A stretch of DNA of 64,000 nucleotides from Pseudoduganella aquatica (lineage in GTDB: Bacteria > Pseudomonadota > Gammaproteobacteria > Burkholderiales > Burkholderiaceae_D), in contig NZ_WWCU01000026.1 of the NCBI RefSeq assembly GCF_009857595.1, positions 1-64,000 of the forward strand, read 5' to 3'. Position numbers and translations under genes: made by a program. Each line of letters starts with the position of its first letter. Position 1 is the stretch's first letter. Shown one piece after another: positions 24,683-32,707 of this stretch. The notes beneath the pieces were generated by a model. It searched no databases. It worked only from the letters and a program-made list of their open reading frames with translations, and was not told the origin of the DNA.

Positions 24683-25540
24683 TTAATCCAGTTTGGCTTC
24701 GGCCTGCATGGCCAGTTCGCCCTTGCTGTTGGCGGCCCACAGCGTGGCGGTGCCGTCGGCGTTGCGACGGCCGTTGACGGTGAAGGGGGCAATGTCGAAC
24801 AGCGGCGAGACGGCGCGGAAGCTGAATTCGGCCACGCGCGCCTGCGGCAGTTCGGCGCACAGCAACTCCATCAGCAGGGTCGCGATCAGCGGGCCGTGCA
24901 CGATCAGGCCGGGGTAGCCTTCCACTTCGGTGGTGTAGCTGCGGTCGTAATGGATGCGGTGGCCATTGAAGGTGAGGGCGGAGTAGCGGAACAGCAGCAC
25001 CGGGTCGGGCGTGATCTTGCGCGTCCACTGCGCTTCGCCTGGCGGCATCTTGGGCGCGGGGCCGGCGCTGCCCGGCGCGGGCAGGTCGCGGTAGACGATG
25101 TCGTGTTCTTCGGTAATGGCCAGCAGGCCAGCGTGGTGGATGTCATGGCGCACGGTGACGAAAGTGAGCTGGCCGCCTGCGCCGTATTTCTGCGTGATGT
25201 CCTGGATGGTGGAGGTGCGGCTGATGGCGGCGCCGACCGGCACGCTGCCGGGGAAGGTCAGGCGTCCGCCGGCCCACATGCGGCGCGGCTGCGGCACCGG
25301 CGGCAGGAAGCCGCCCCGGCGCGCATGGCCGTCCGGCCCCAGGCCGGACTGCGGCGCCGTGCTCCAGAAATTAATCCAGTGCCACAGCGGCGGCAAGGGT
25401 GCGCCGTGCTGCGGCGCGCTCGGATAGTCTAGCGTGGCAGCCAGCGCGGCAACCGCTTCGGGCCGCACCACGTCATGCAGGGTTTCCGTTTTTCCGGTCC
25501 ACTGTTGCAACAGGGTGATGTCGTCGGTGTCGGGTTTCAT
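24683..25540 (-). CDS. FAS1-like/MaoC-type hydratase (itaconyl-CoA or mesaconyl-C4-CoA hydratase-like)
   Basis: A 285-residue double-hotdog protein and first gene of the minus-strand operon. The N-terminal half is FAS1-like, with RRMWAGGRLTFPGSVPVGA. The C-terminal half carries the hydratase 2 motif FRYSALTFNGHRIHYD followed by YPGLIVHGPL, including the catalytic Asp/His pair. This two-part architecture is that of itaconyl-CoA and mesaconyl-C4-CoA hydratases, whose product is citramalyl-CoA, the substrate of the CitE-like lyase further down the operon. The ATG at 25540 has only a weak ribosome-binding site; upstream in-frame sequence looks non-coding. Confidence 0.85.
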   Translation of the reverse strand: MKPDTDDITLLQQWTGKTETLHDVVRPEAVAALAATLDYPSAPQHGAPLPPLWHWINFWSTAPQSGLGPDGHARRGGFLPPVPQPRRMWAGGRLTFPGSVPVGAAISRTSTIQDITQKYGAGGQLTFVTVRHDIHHAGLLAITEEHDIVYRDLPAPGSAGPAPKMPPGEAQWTRKITPDPVLLFRYSALTFNGHRIHYDRSYTTEVEGYPGLIVHGPLIATLLMELLCAELPQARVAEFSFRAVSPLFDIAPFTVNGRRNADGTATLWAANSKGELAMQAEAKLD

Positions 25541-25674
25541 TGTCGGCCCATCAAGATTGAAGCGATGAGCCAGTGTAGGCCGCGCGCAGGCACGCCACAA
25601 TTTGCCATTTCGGAAGGGGGGCTTCGCTTCAGCTTGAGGCAAGTGCTCCGTTTCGGGAACAGAAGGAGAAGACC

Positions 25675-25827
25675 ATGAGCCGCATCCACGCGCACAGCAC
25701 GCCCGAGCCGGACATTCCGGCGCCCAAGCCGGAGAAGGATCCGCCGCCCGACAACACGCCCTTGCCGGAGACGCCGCCCATAGAAGAACCGGAACCGCCA
25801 CAGCCGCCCATCAAAGCGCGCCTGTAA
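25675..25827 (+). CDS. Small proline-rich protein, function unknown
   Basis: A 50-residue open frame with a strong ribosome-binding site (AAGGAG, seven bases before ATG). About a third of the residues are proline, with Glu, Asp and Lys between (for example PAPKPEKDPPPDNTP and EEPEPPQPP), so it is unlikely to fold alone. No signal peptide. No homologue recognised. Evidence is the ribosome-binding site and consistent composition to the TAA; it could still be a chance frame. Confidence 0.5.
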   Translation: MSRIHAHSTPEPDIPAPKPEKDPPPDNTPLPETPPIEEPEPPQPPIKARL

Positions 25828-25939
25828 CGGCGGGGCGTAGCTGCGCGGACAATATTGATCGACGAGAAACGCCGTTGCTGATCAGCTACAAATTTCGATG
25901 TTTGTGCCCACCGTCACAGTAGCGTCACGAATCTATTCA

Positions 25940-25945
25940 TATAAT
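25940..25945 (+). promoter_or_regulatory. Candidate -10 box
   Basis: TATAAT inside the near-palindrome ATTCATATAATGAAT, about 40 bases before the small membrane protein gene at 25985. The -35 element is not clear. Confidence 0.4.
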
Positions 25946-25984
25946 GAATCATCGACATTCGGTTTATTGATCTCGGAGGCCATC

Positions 25985-26134
25985 ATGGGCAATTCCTTAC
26001 ACAATAAAATTTATCTTGGCCGCCGTCACGCCGCCCTGAGCGCCCTGGGCACCAAGCGGGCACAGGCTGTCTTGCTGTTTACCGCAGTGGCGGGCGCCGC
26101 CATCGCGTGGTTCGCGATCCAGGCGTTGAACTGA
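25985..26134 (+). CDS. Small single-span membrane protein
   Basis: A 49-residue protein. GGAGG six bases before the ATG supports this start over an in-frame one 29 codons upstream. A basic N-terminus (KIYLGRRHAALSALGTKR) is followed by one hydrophobic helix (residues about 28-46, AVLLFTAVAGAAIAWFAI), predicting an N-in membrane anchor. Function unknown. AT-rich promoter sequence with TATAAT lies upstream. Confidence 0.6.
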   Translation: MGNSLHNKIYLGRRHAALSALGTKRAQAVLLFTAVAGAAIAWFAIQALN

Positions 26135-26245
26135 TTTCTCCGCGCTGAAAAGGCCGCCGGGCGCAAGCTCGCGGCCGCATTGCCTTGCCCTGGCGCTGCC
26201 AGGCGCGTACCATGAGGGCCGCAAGTCTCTTTTGGAATTTAGGCA

Positions 26246-26614
26246 ATGAAAAACGAAAAACTCTCCGCCGATGAATATGACGCTTTGAAAGAAGTGTCGC
26301 GCGGCCTCAAGCTGGGCGAGCGCATCAGTGCATGCGTCGGCCGCAACACCAAACGCCTGTCCGGGCTGAAGATGTTCAGCATCGCCCGCAACGGCCACAT
26401 CACCCTGACCGAAAAAGGCCAGCAAGCGCTGTTCCTGCGCCGCTGCGTGCTCGGCCTGCGCGCCGTGGCCGAAGGCGGCGACGTCAAGCTGGACAGCGAA
26501 GTGGCCACCTTCCTCGGCAAGAAAGCCCATATCGTGCCGCGCGAAGCGGGCGGCTACGACATCACCGACAAGGGCCGCGAGTCGCTGGCCGATATCGAAG
26601 CCCAAGGCATCTAA
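26246..26614 (+). CDS. Conserved hypothetical protein with an internal duplication
   Basis: A 122-residue soluble protein. Two related units are visible: NGHITLTEKGQQAL (about residues 49-62) and GGYDITDKGRESL (about 103-115), each preceded by a basic stretch, so the protein may be two tandem winged-helix-like repeats. The repeated (I/Y)-(T/D)-(L/I)-T-(E/D)-KG pattern is what winged-helix wings often look like, but no family is recognised. It lies 21 bases before the thioesterase gene in the same direction and may share its transcript. Confidence 0.7.
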   Translation: MKNEKLSADEYDALKEVSRGLKLGERISACVGRNTKRLSGLKMFSIARNGHITLTEKGQQALFLRRCVLGLRAVAEGGDVKLDSEVATFLGKKAHIVPREAGGYDITDKGRESLADIEAQGI

Positions 26615-26635
26615 CCCACCACTTCAAGGTTCGCT

Positions 26636-27112
26636 ATGGATAGCGCAATGCACTGGTCGGCCCACGAGCTGACGATGACCGTACTGATGACCCCTGACAT
26701 GGCCAACTTTTCCGGCAATGTGCACGGCGGCACCATCCTGAAGTATCTCGACAGCGTGGCCTACGCCTGCGCCAGCCGCTACTCGGGCGCGTATGTGGTG
26801 ACGCTGTCGGTGGACCAGGTGATGTTTTTGCAGCCTATCCACGTGGGCGAGCTGGTGACCTTCCTGGCCTCGATCAACTACACCGGCAACACCTCGATGG
26901 AAGTGGGAATCCGGGTGGTGACGGAAAACATCCAGCAGCGCCTGGTGCGCCACGCGAACAGCTGCTACTTCACCATGGTGGCGGTGGACAAGGACCGCAA
27001 GCCGGTCGCCGTGCCGCCGCTGGTGCCGGAGACGGACGAGCAAAAAGCCCGCTACGAGCAGGCCAAGCTGCGCAAGGCCGCGCGCCAGCAGATCGCGCCC
27101 AAGCGCAAATAG
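26636..27112 (+). CDS. Acyl-CoA thioesterase, hotdog fold (YciA/BFIT type)
   Basis: A 158-residue single-hotdog thioesterase. MANFSGNVHGGTILKYLDS (about 22-40) is the conserved hotdog helix with the HGG turn. SVDQVMFLQPIHVGELVTFLA follows as the beta core, and a basic C-terminal tail ends in PKRK. It hydrolyses fatty acyl-CoA to free acid and CoA in the cytosol. It follows the duplicated hypothetical gene by 21 bases. Length is typical. Confidence 0.9.
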   Translation: MDSAMHWSAHELTMTVLMTPDMANFSGNVHGGTILKYLDSVAYACASRYSGAYVVTLSVDQVMFLQPIHVGELVTFLASINYTGNTSMEVGIRVVTENIQQRLVRHANSCYFTMVAVDKDRKPVAVPPLVPETDEQKARYEQAKLRKAARQQIAPKRK

Positions 27113-27153
27113 CAAAAGCAATGCGCGGCGTTGCTAGCTGATTCGCGCCGCGC

Positions 27154-30021
27154 TCAGGCGGCCATGGTGGAACTGGCGGAATCGAGATGGCGGCCCTGGC
27201 GCGCCATGTGTTCGAACTGCTCCGGCGCCACGGGGCGGCTGAAGTAGTAGCCCTGGATGGCGTCGCAGCCGTGCTGCTGCAGGAAGTCCAGCTGTTCGCG
27301 GTTTTCCACGCCTTCGGCCACCACGCGTAGCTTCAGGTTGTGCGCCAGCGCGATCACGGACACCACGATGGCCGCGTCGTCCGGATCGGTGACGATGTCG
27401 TTCACGAAGGAGCGGTCTATCTTCAGCACGTCGATAGGGAAGTCGCGCAGGTAGGCCAGGCTGGAGTAGCCGGTGCCGAAGTCGTCGATGGACAGGGTCA
27501 CGCCCAGCGCCTTGAGCTGGCGCAGCAGGCTGACGGCCTGCGCCACATCATTCATGAACACGCTCTCGGTCAGCTCCAGTTCCAGACAGGCCGGCGGCAG
27601 GCCGGTCTCGGCCAGCACCGCCGCGATGGTCTGCACCAGGTCCGGCTGGCTGAACTGGCGGGCCGACAGGTTGACCGCCATCCGCATCGGCGCATGGCCG
27701 TGGCTGTGCTCCAGCCATTCCCTGGCCTGCGCGCAGGCGGTGCGCAGCACCCAGGCGCCGATCGGCACGATCAGCCCTGTTTCCTCGGCCAGGCCGATAA
27801 AGCGCGCCGGCGACACCAGCCCCAGCTCCGGATGCTGCCAGCGCAGCAGCGCCTCGGCGCCGATAATGCGGCCGCTCTCCAGGTCCACCTGCGGCTGGTA
27901 GTGCAGCGCGAACTCGCCGCGCTCGAGCGCCTTGCGCAGCGCGTTCTCGATGCGCAGCCGCTCTTGCGCTTCCTCGTTCATGGCCGGCTCGTAGAACTGG
28001 AACATATTGCGGCCCATTTTCTTGGCCGCGTACATGGCGATGTCGGCGTGCTCGATCAGGTGCTGGGCGTTGCCGTTGCCGTCGTAGGACGCCACGCCGA
28101 TGCTGCAGGTGACGAAGAATTCCTTGCCCTCCAGGAGCACCGGCTGGGCCACCGCCTGCATCACGCGCTGCACGATGTCCGGCGACAGCGCCGCGTCGTT
28201 CGATTCGCCCAGGATGGCCACGAACTCGTCGCCCGACAGGCGCGCCACCGTGTCGCTGCTGCGCACCGCCGTCTGCAGGCGCTCTGCCACGGTCTTGAGC
28301 AGCTGGTCGCCGGCCTTGTGGCCCAGGCTGTCGTTGACGAACTTGAAGCGGTCCAGGTCGATCAGCAGCACCCACATCGGATGACCGCTGCGGTTGGCGT
28401 AGGCGATGGCCTGGCCCAGGCGGTCCTGCAGCAGCGCGCGGTTGGGCAGGCCGGTCAGCACGTCGTGGTGGGCGATGTGCTGGATGCGCTGCTCGGACAG
28501 CTTGCGCTCGGTGATCTCGCTGCCGGTGCCGCGGTAGCCCTTGAACTCGCCTCGCGCGTCGTACACCGGCTCGCCGCTGGTGTTGTACCAGCGCAGCACG
28601 CCGTCGTCGCCGGTGATGGCGTATTCGAGGTTGGAGAAGGGCAGGCGCGCCTCCAGGCGGGCGATATGGTCGCGGCCCCAGCGCGTGCTCAGCATCTCCG
28701 GCGTGCTGTCCCAGCGGGTCCGGCCGATGAAGCGGCCCGGGCTGATGTGGCCTTTTTCAAAGAAGCCGTCGGTGATGCTGGTGAAGCGGAAGAAGGCGTC
28801 CTGCTCCCAGTACCAGTCCGATGACAGCGCCAGCAGGCGGCGGAAGCGCTGTTCGCTGTCGAGCAGGGCGCGTTCGGTGTGCTTGCGCATGGCCACGTCG
28901 GCGGCCAGGCGCTCGTTGGACAGGCGCAGCTCGGTGGTGCGCGCGTCCACCAGCATCTGCACGCGGCGCGAGCGCAGCACCAGGCTTTGCACCAGCGCCG
29001 CCATCAGCACGCTGAACAGCACGCCACCCAGCAGCGTGCACAGCGAGCCGAGGTGGGTGTCGATAAAGGGCTGGGGCAGGGCGGTCACGCGCATCTCCCA
29101 CGGCTGGCCCAGCACGGTGTAGGTCTGACGGTACAGCGCGTGCTGGTGGAAGGCCAGCCAGCGCGCCAGCGGGTTGGCGGCGCCGGGCGCGTCGGGCAGC
29201 TCGCCGTGGCTGAAGACCAGGTTGCCGGCCTGCGCCGGCGCGCCGATGTAGACGCGCAGCGCCAGGCCGCTGTCGGCCAGCAGGCCGGCCGACTGCAGGA
29301 TTTTGCTCACCAGCGAGGTGGCCCGGATCACGGTGGCGGTGTCGCCCTGCCAGGCGGCCTTGCGCTCGACCGCGCTGCCCACCGGCGCGCCGGCACGGTA
29401 GACCGGCGTCACCATCACCAGGCCGGGTTCGTTGCCCTTGGACTGGGCCAGCTTGAGCAGGCCGGTGGAACGCGGTTCGCCGGTGGTGAGGATCTCGTCG
29501 ATGGCGCGCTGCATTTGCGGGGTGTAGCCGGAATCGAGGCCGAAGGCGCGCCGGTTGGCGTCCATGGGTTCCAGGAGGTGCACCACGTCGTAAGAGGGCC
29601 GCTCGCCGGCCGGACGCAGCACGCCGTTGTCATGCTCGGTGATGGTAAAGCCGGGGAACTCGCGCCGCATGTCGGCCTCGTAGGCCGGGCGCTCGGCCAG
29701 CGTCACGATGCGGTGGTAGTTGAAGGCCTGGATAAACGGGTATTGCTGCAGCAGCGGCGCGGTGAAGTCGTGGAACTGCTGGCGGCTGACCGGCGCGGCG
29801 GCCACGAACAGCTGGTTGGTCACTTTCAGCACCTGCACCGCCTCGTTCAGGCCGCGCTGGATGGCGCTGGTGCGCAGGTTGGCGCGTTGTTCGAAATCGA
29901 GTTGCATCTTGCCGTATTCCAGCGCCCCCACGGCGGCGAACAGCACGCAGGAGATCAGCAGGCCCACGGCCAGGGTGCAGGCCGCCGCAACAGTCAGGGT
30001 GGATTTGCGGCGACGTGTCAT
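27154..30021 (-). CDS. CHASE-PAS-GGDEF-EAL membrane c-di-GMP enzyme
   Basis: A 955-residue signalling protein. TM1 about 10-35, periplasmic CHASE domain (with YPFIQAFNYHRIVTLAERPA) to about 290, TM2 near 335, PAS (SSDWYWEQDAFFRFTSI). The GGDEF domain has metal ligands intact (LLIDLDRFKFVND and RLSGDEFVAIL) and an RxxD inhibitory site (RSSD) five residues before SGDEF. The EAL domain has GAEALLRWQHPELG, DDFGTGYSSLAYL and DVLKIDRSFV, so phosphodiesterase residues look complete. It may be bifunctional. AGGAAAG precedes the ATG at 30021; sequence further upstream in this frame belongs to the next gene read out of frame. Confidence 0.92.
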   Translation of the reverse strand: MTRRRKSTLTVAAACTLAVGLLISCVLFAAVGALEYGKMQLDFEQRANLRTSAIQRGLNEAVQVLKVTNQLFVAAAPVSRQQFHDFTAPLLQQYPFIQAFNYHRIVTLAERPAYEADMRREFPGFTITEHDNGVLRPAGERPSYDVVHLLEPMDANRRAFGLDSGYTPQMQRAIDEILTTGEPRSTGLLKLAQSKGNEPGLVMVTPVYRAGAPVGSAVERKAAWQGDTATVIRATSLVSKILQSAGLLADSGLALRVYIGAPAQAGNLVFSHGELPDAPGAANPLARWLAFHQHALYRQTYTVLGQPWEMRVTALPQPFIDTHLGSLCTLLGGVLFSVLMAALVQSLVLRSRRVQMLVDARTTELRLSNERLAADVAMRKHTERALLDSEQRFRRLLALSSDWYWEQDAFFRFTSITDGFFEKGHISPGRFIGRTRWDSTPEMLSTRWGRDHIARLEARLPFSNLEYAITGDDGVLRWYNTSGEPVYDARGEFKGYRGTGSEITERKLSEQRIQHIAHHDVLTGLPNRALLQDRLGQAIAYANRSGHPMWVLLIDLDRFKFVNDSLGHKAGDQLLKTVAERLQTAVRSSDTVARLSGDEFVAILGESNDAALSPDIVQRVMQAVAQPVLLEGKEFFVTCSIGVASYDGNGNAQHLIEHADIAMYAAKKMGRNMFQFYEPAMNEEAQERLRIENALRKALERGEFALHYQPQVDLESGRIIGAEALLRWQHPELGLVSPARFIGLAEETGLIVPIGAWVLRTACAQAREWLEHSHGHAPMRMAVNLSARQFSQPDLVQTIAAVLAETGLPPACLELELTESVFMNDVAQAVSLLRQLKALGVTLSIDDFGTGYSSLAYLRDFPIDVLKIDRSFVNDIVTDPDDAAIVVSVIALAHNLKLRVVAEGVENREQLDFLQQHGCDAIQGYYFSRPVAPEQFEHMARQGRHLDSASSTMAA

Positions 30022-30146
30022 TACTTTCCTGTTCAGTGAAAAATTGGCGGAACCCGGCCCATGAGGGGCCGCCGCTAGTTTGTCACAGAATCTTGCCACA
30101 TGGCATAATTTCACGCAAAAATAATTCCCTCGAACAACAACTATTA

Positions 30147-30938
30147 CTATTTGGTAATACTTCCGAGCTGGCCGGGCCAGCGCAGCCGGAACACGGTCCA
30201 GCGCGCCAGCACGCGGTGCGCCAGGCCCCAGGCTGGCCCCCTGCGGTGCACGGTGCGCTGCAGCGCGCGCTGGGCCGGGGACGGCGGGGCGCCGGGGCTG
30301 GTTTTCAGCGCGAACAGCAGGCGGTTGTTGCCGGCGATGCCGTAGAAGCTGCCCACGCGCTGCTGGAAGCAGGCCCGCAGGCGGCGCAGCACGGCGGGGT
30401 ATTGCGGGTCGTAGCTGAACACATTGGCCACCAGCACGCCGCCGGGACGCAGGGCGCGGCGGCAGTCCGCGTAGAAGCTGGCGCTGCTCAGCGCGGGCGG
30501 CAGGCCGTCGCCGTCGAAGCCGTCCACCAGCAGCACGTCGGCCGCCGCGCGCAGCCCGGCCAGGTAGCGGCTGGCGTCGGCGTGCACCACGCGGAAGCGC
30601 TCGTCGTCCGGCGGAATGGCGAATTGCGCGCGCAGCGCGATCACGTCGGCGCGCAGTTCGACCACGGTGATGCGGCTGTGCGGCAGGTAGCGGTAGCAGA
30701 ACTTGGCCAGCGAACCGCCGCCCAGGCCGACCATGACGATGTGGGCTGGACGCGGCTGGAACAGCACAAAGCACATCATGGCGCGCGCGTAGGCCAGCAC
30801 CAGCCGGTCGGGGTCGGCCAAGCACATTTCGCTCTGGATCAAGCCGGGCTGGAATTCCAGCGTGCGCAGGCCGCCGCGCGTGAGCACGCGCGGCGCTGCT
30901 GCCGTTGTTGCTGGCGCGGGGTCGGGAGTGGACTGCAT
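30147..30938 (-). CDS. Spermidine synthase-like methyltransferase-fold protein
   Basis: A 263-residue Rossmann protein of the SpeE superfamily. Motif I HIVMVGLGGGSLAKFCYRYL (about 68-87), acidic end of strand 2 ITVVELRADVIALRAQF, the DVLLVDGFDGDGLP strand 4 loop, and ALRPGGVLVANVFSYDPQ. The N-terminal SEMCLADPDRLVLAYARAMM stretch matches stand-alone spermidine-synthase-like proteins rather than true SpeE, which retains an amine-binding GG(D/E) core. Substrate uncertain. Separated by 125 bases from the c-di-GMP gene downstream. Confidence 0.8.
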   Translation of the reverse strand: MQSTPDPAPATTAAAPRVLTRGGLRTLEFQPGLIQSEMCLADPDRLVLAYARAMMCFVLFQPRPAHIVMVGLGGGSLAKFCYRYLPHSRITVVELRADVIALRAQFAIPPDDERFRVVHADASRYLAGLRAAADVLLVDGFDGDGLPPALSSASFYADCRRALRPGGVLVANVFSYDPQYPAVLRRLRACFQQRVGSFYGIAGNNRLLFALKTSPGAPPSPAQRALQRTVHRRGPAWGLAHRVLARWTVFRLRWPGQLGSITK

Positions 30939-31087
30939 GGGGCGCTGGCCTTGTTGTCAACCATTAAGTTCTGATAAGCTCGGGGAATTGTAGCGGAGAG
31001 CATGCGCCCGCGCATATTCATTTACACGCACACTATTTATCGGTACATTGCCGTCATAGGCAGCGGCCACCGCGGAGAGAGCACACC

Positions 31088-31363
31088 ATGTTTTTAGATC
31101 ACCCGACCATTACCGCCACAAACAGCTTCACCGAACCTGACCGCATCGAGCGTCTGGGCCGCGTTTATGGCTATGTGGCGGCGCTGGCTGATATCGCCGG
31201 CAAATCCAGCTTTATCGAGAAATTTTCGCAAATCCACGACCACAAGGGCACGCTGATCGTGTTCTGGCACGACGCCCCCACCGAGGACGAGAAGGAATTC
31301 TTCTCCAAGGCCTGGGCCAGCAAGATCGGCGACGGCAGCGCCAACGTCGAACACGAAGTCTAA
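31088..31363 (+). CDS. Hypothetical small soluble protein
   Basis: A 91-residue acidic protein with GGAGAG upstream of the ATG. Text such as RIERLGRVYGYVAALADIAG and HKGTLIVFWHDAPTEDEKEFF suggests a compact alpha/beta fold. No cysteine, signal peptide or known motif is seen. It precedes the degenerate GGDEF gene by 33 bases in the same direction, so the two may be one operon. Family not recognised. Confidence 0.65.
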   Translation: MFLDHPTITATNSFTEPDRIERLGRVYGYVAALADIAGKSSFIEKFSQIHDHKGTLIVFWHDAPTEDEKEFFSKAWASKIGDGSANVEHEV

Positions 31364-31396
31364 GCGGGGCCGCAGGCGCGGCCCGGTGTCCCCGAC

Positions 31397-32560
31397 ATGG
31401 ATATAAAAACCCTGGTATTGGCTCTGGCGCTGGGCAATCTGAGCCTGTGCGCCGCGCTGTTCTTCTTCCAGTACGAAAGCAAGAAGTCCCTCAGCCTGTC
31501 CACCTGGGCGGTCGCCAAGCAATTGCAGGCGGCGGCCTGGTTCCTGCTGTACCTGCGCGGCGTGCTGCCGGACATGCTGACCGGCCCCCTGGCCAATGTG
31601 CTGCTGTTCGCCGGCATGGCGCTGGACGCGGGCGCGCTGTGGGAGGCGGCCGGCCGGACGGGCTGGCGCCGCCTGCTGCTGCCTGCGCTGGCCGGCGCCG
31701 CCTTCGTCTACCTGGCCTGCCATTTCCTGGAAGTGGAGCCGGGCGCGCGCGCGGCCGCCGGCTTCCTCATTGTCAGCGGCTTCTTCCTGTCCGGCGTGGC
31801 CGCGCTGGCGCTGGCCTGGCGCGGCGGCTCCATGCTGCGGCGCTACCTGGTGGTCACCATGGCGGCGCTGAGCGTGCTGGTGGCCGGGCGCGGCCTGCTG
31901 GCCGCCGTGCATCCCGAGGGCTGGTCCTGGATCGGCCCCGGCGTGCTGCAGGGCGTGGGCTTCGGCGCGCTGTACCTGATGATGCTGACCAACGCCTTCG
32001 GCTATCTGCTGCTGTCGCGCGAAAAGCTGCAGTCGGAGCTGGCGCGCCTGGAGGTGATGGATGCGCTGACGGACGTGCCGAACCGGCGCGGCTTCTACCA
32101 GGCGCTGGCGCCGTGGATGGCGCTGGCGCGCCGCCCCGGCATGCCCACCGCCCTGATCATCCTCAATATGGACCAGTTCAAGCGCGTCAACGACAGCTAC
32201 GGCCACACCGTGGGCGACGTGGTGCTGAAGGCCATGGCCGACATCTGCAAGAAGCAGCTGCGCGACAGCGACCTGATGGGCCGCCTGGGCGGCGCCGAAT
32301 TCGCCATCCAGCTGCCGCGCACCACGCAGCAGGACGCCGCCATGGTGGCCGAGCGCATCCGCGCCGCCATCGCCGAGCAGCCGGTGCGGGCCGACAAGGC
32401 CATGATCAGCGTCACCGCCAGCATGGGCGTGACCACCATCCGCGCCGACGACAGCACCGTCACCCTGTTCAAGCGCGCCGACGGCGCCTTGCAGCAAGCC
32501 ATGCTGGCCGGCGCCAACCGGGTGATGGAAGCGCCGGACGTGACCATGGCCGAAGTGTAG
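31397..32560 (+). CDS. Membrane GGDEF protein with substituted metal ligands
   Basis: A 387-residue protein with about six N-terminal transmembrane helices (residues 5-205) and a C-terminal GGDEF domain (about 215-385). The fold is intact: DALTDVPNRRGFY, FKRVNDSYGHTVGD. The first metal-binding Asp is Asn257 (LNMDQFK instead of LDxDHFK), and the signature is GGAEF with Ala300 where Asp/Glu binds metal. The RxxD inhibitory site RDSD (289-292) is kept at the correct distance. I infer loss or strong reduction of cyclase activity with possible retention of c-di-GMP or GTP binding. Upstream 91-residue gene may be co-transcribed. Confidence 0.88.
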   Translation: MDIKTLVLALALGNLSLCAALFFFQYESKKSLSLSTWAVAKQLQAAAWFLLYLRGVLPDMLTGPLANVLLFAGMALDAGALWEAAGRTGWRRLLLPALAGAAFVYLACHFLEVEPGARAAAGFLIVSGFFLSGVAALALAWRGGSMLRRYLVVTMAALSVLVAGRGLLAAVHPEGWSWIGPGVLQGVGFGALYLMMLTNAFGYLLLSREKLQSELARLEVMDALTDVPNRRGFYQALAPWMALARRPGMPTALIILNMDQFKRVNDSYGHTVGDVVLKAMADICKKQLRDSDLMGRLGGAEFAIQLPRTTQQDAAMVAERIRAAIAEQPVRADKAMISVTASMGVTTIRADDSTVTLFKRADGALQQAMLAGANRVMEAPDVTMAEV

Positions 32561-32707
32561 CGCTTGCCGGCCAGGCCCTTCGTCGCGCACGGGAGACAGA
32601 CTGTCATCATCGCGTCATAATCGAGCCGTACTGTGGTAGCATTTTCATATAAACAGTATAAATCGATGCTGGAATCAATACACGGACCCACACCTGGAGC
32701 AGTCAGC

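Noticed and set aside
30022..30960. Extension of the c-di-GMP protein by about 310 residues at its N-terminus
   Set aside because: The added part reads the spermidine-synthase-like gene out of frame; a ribosome-binding site and transmembrane start support the ATG at 30021.
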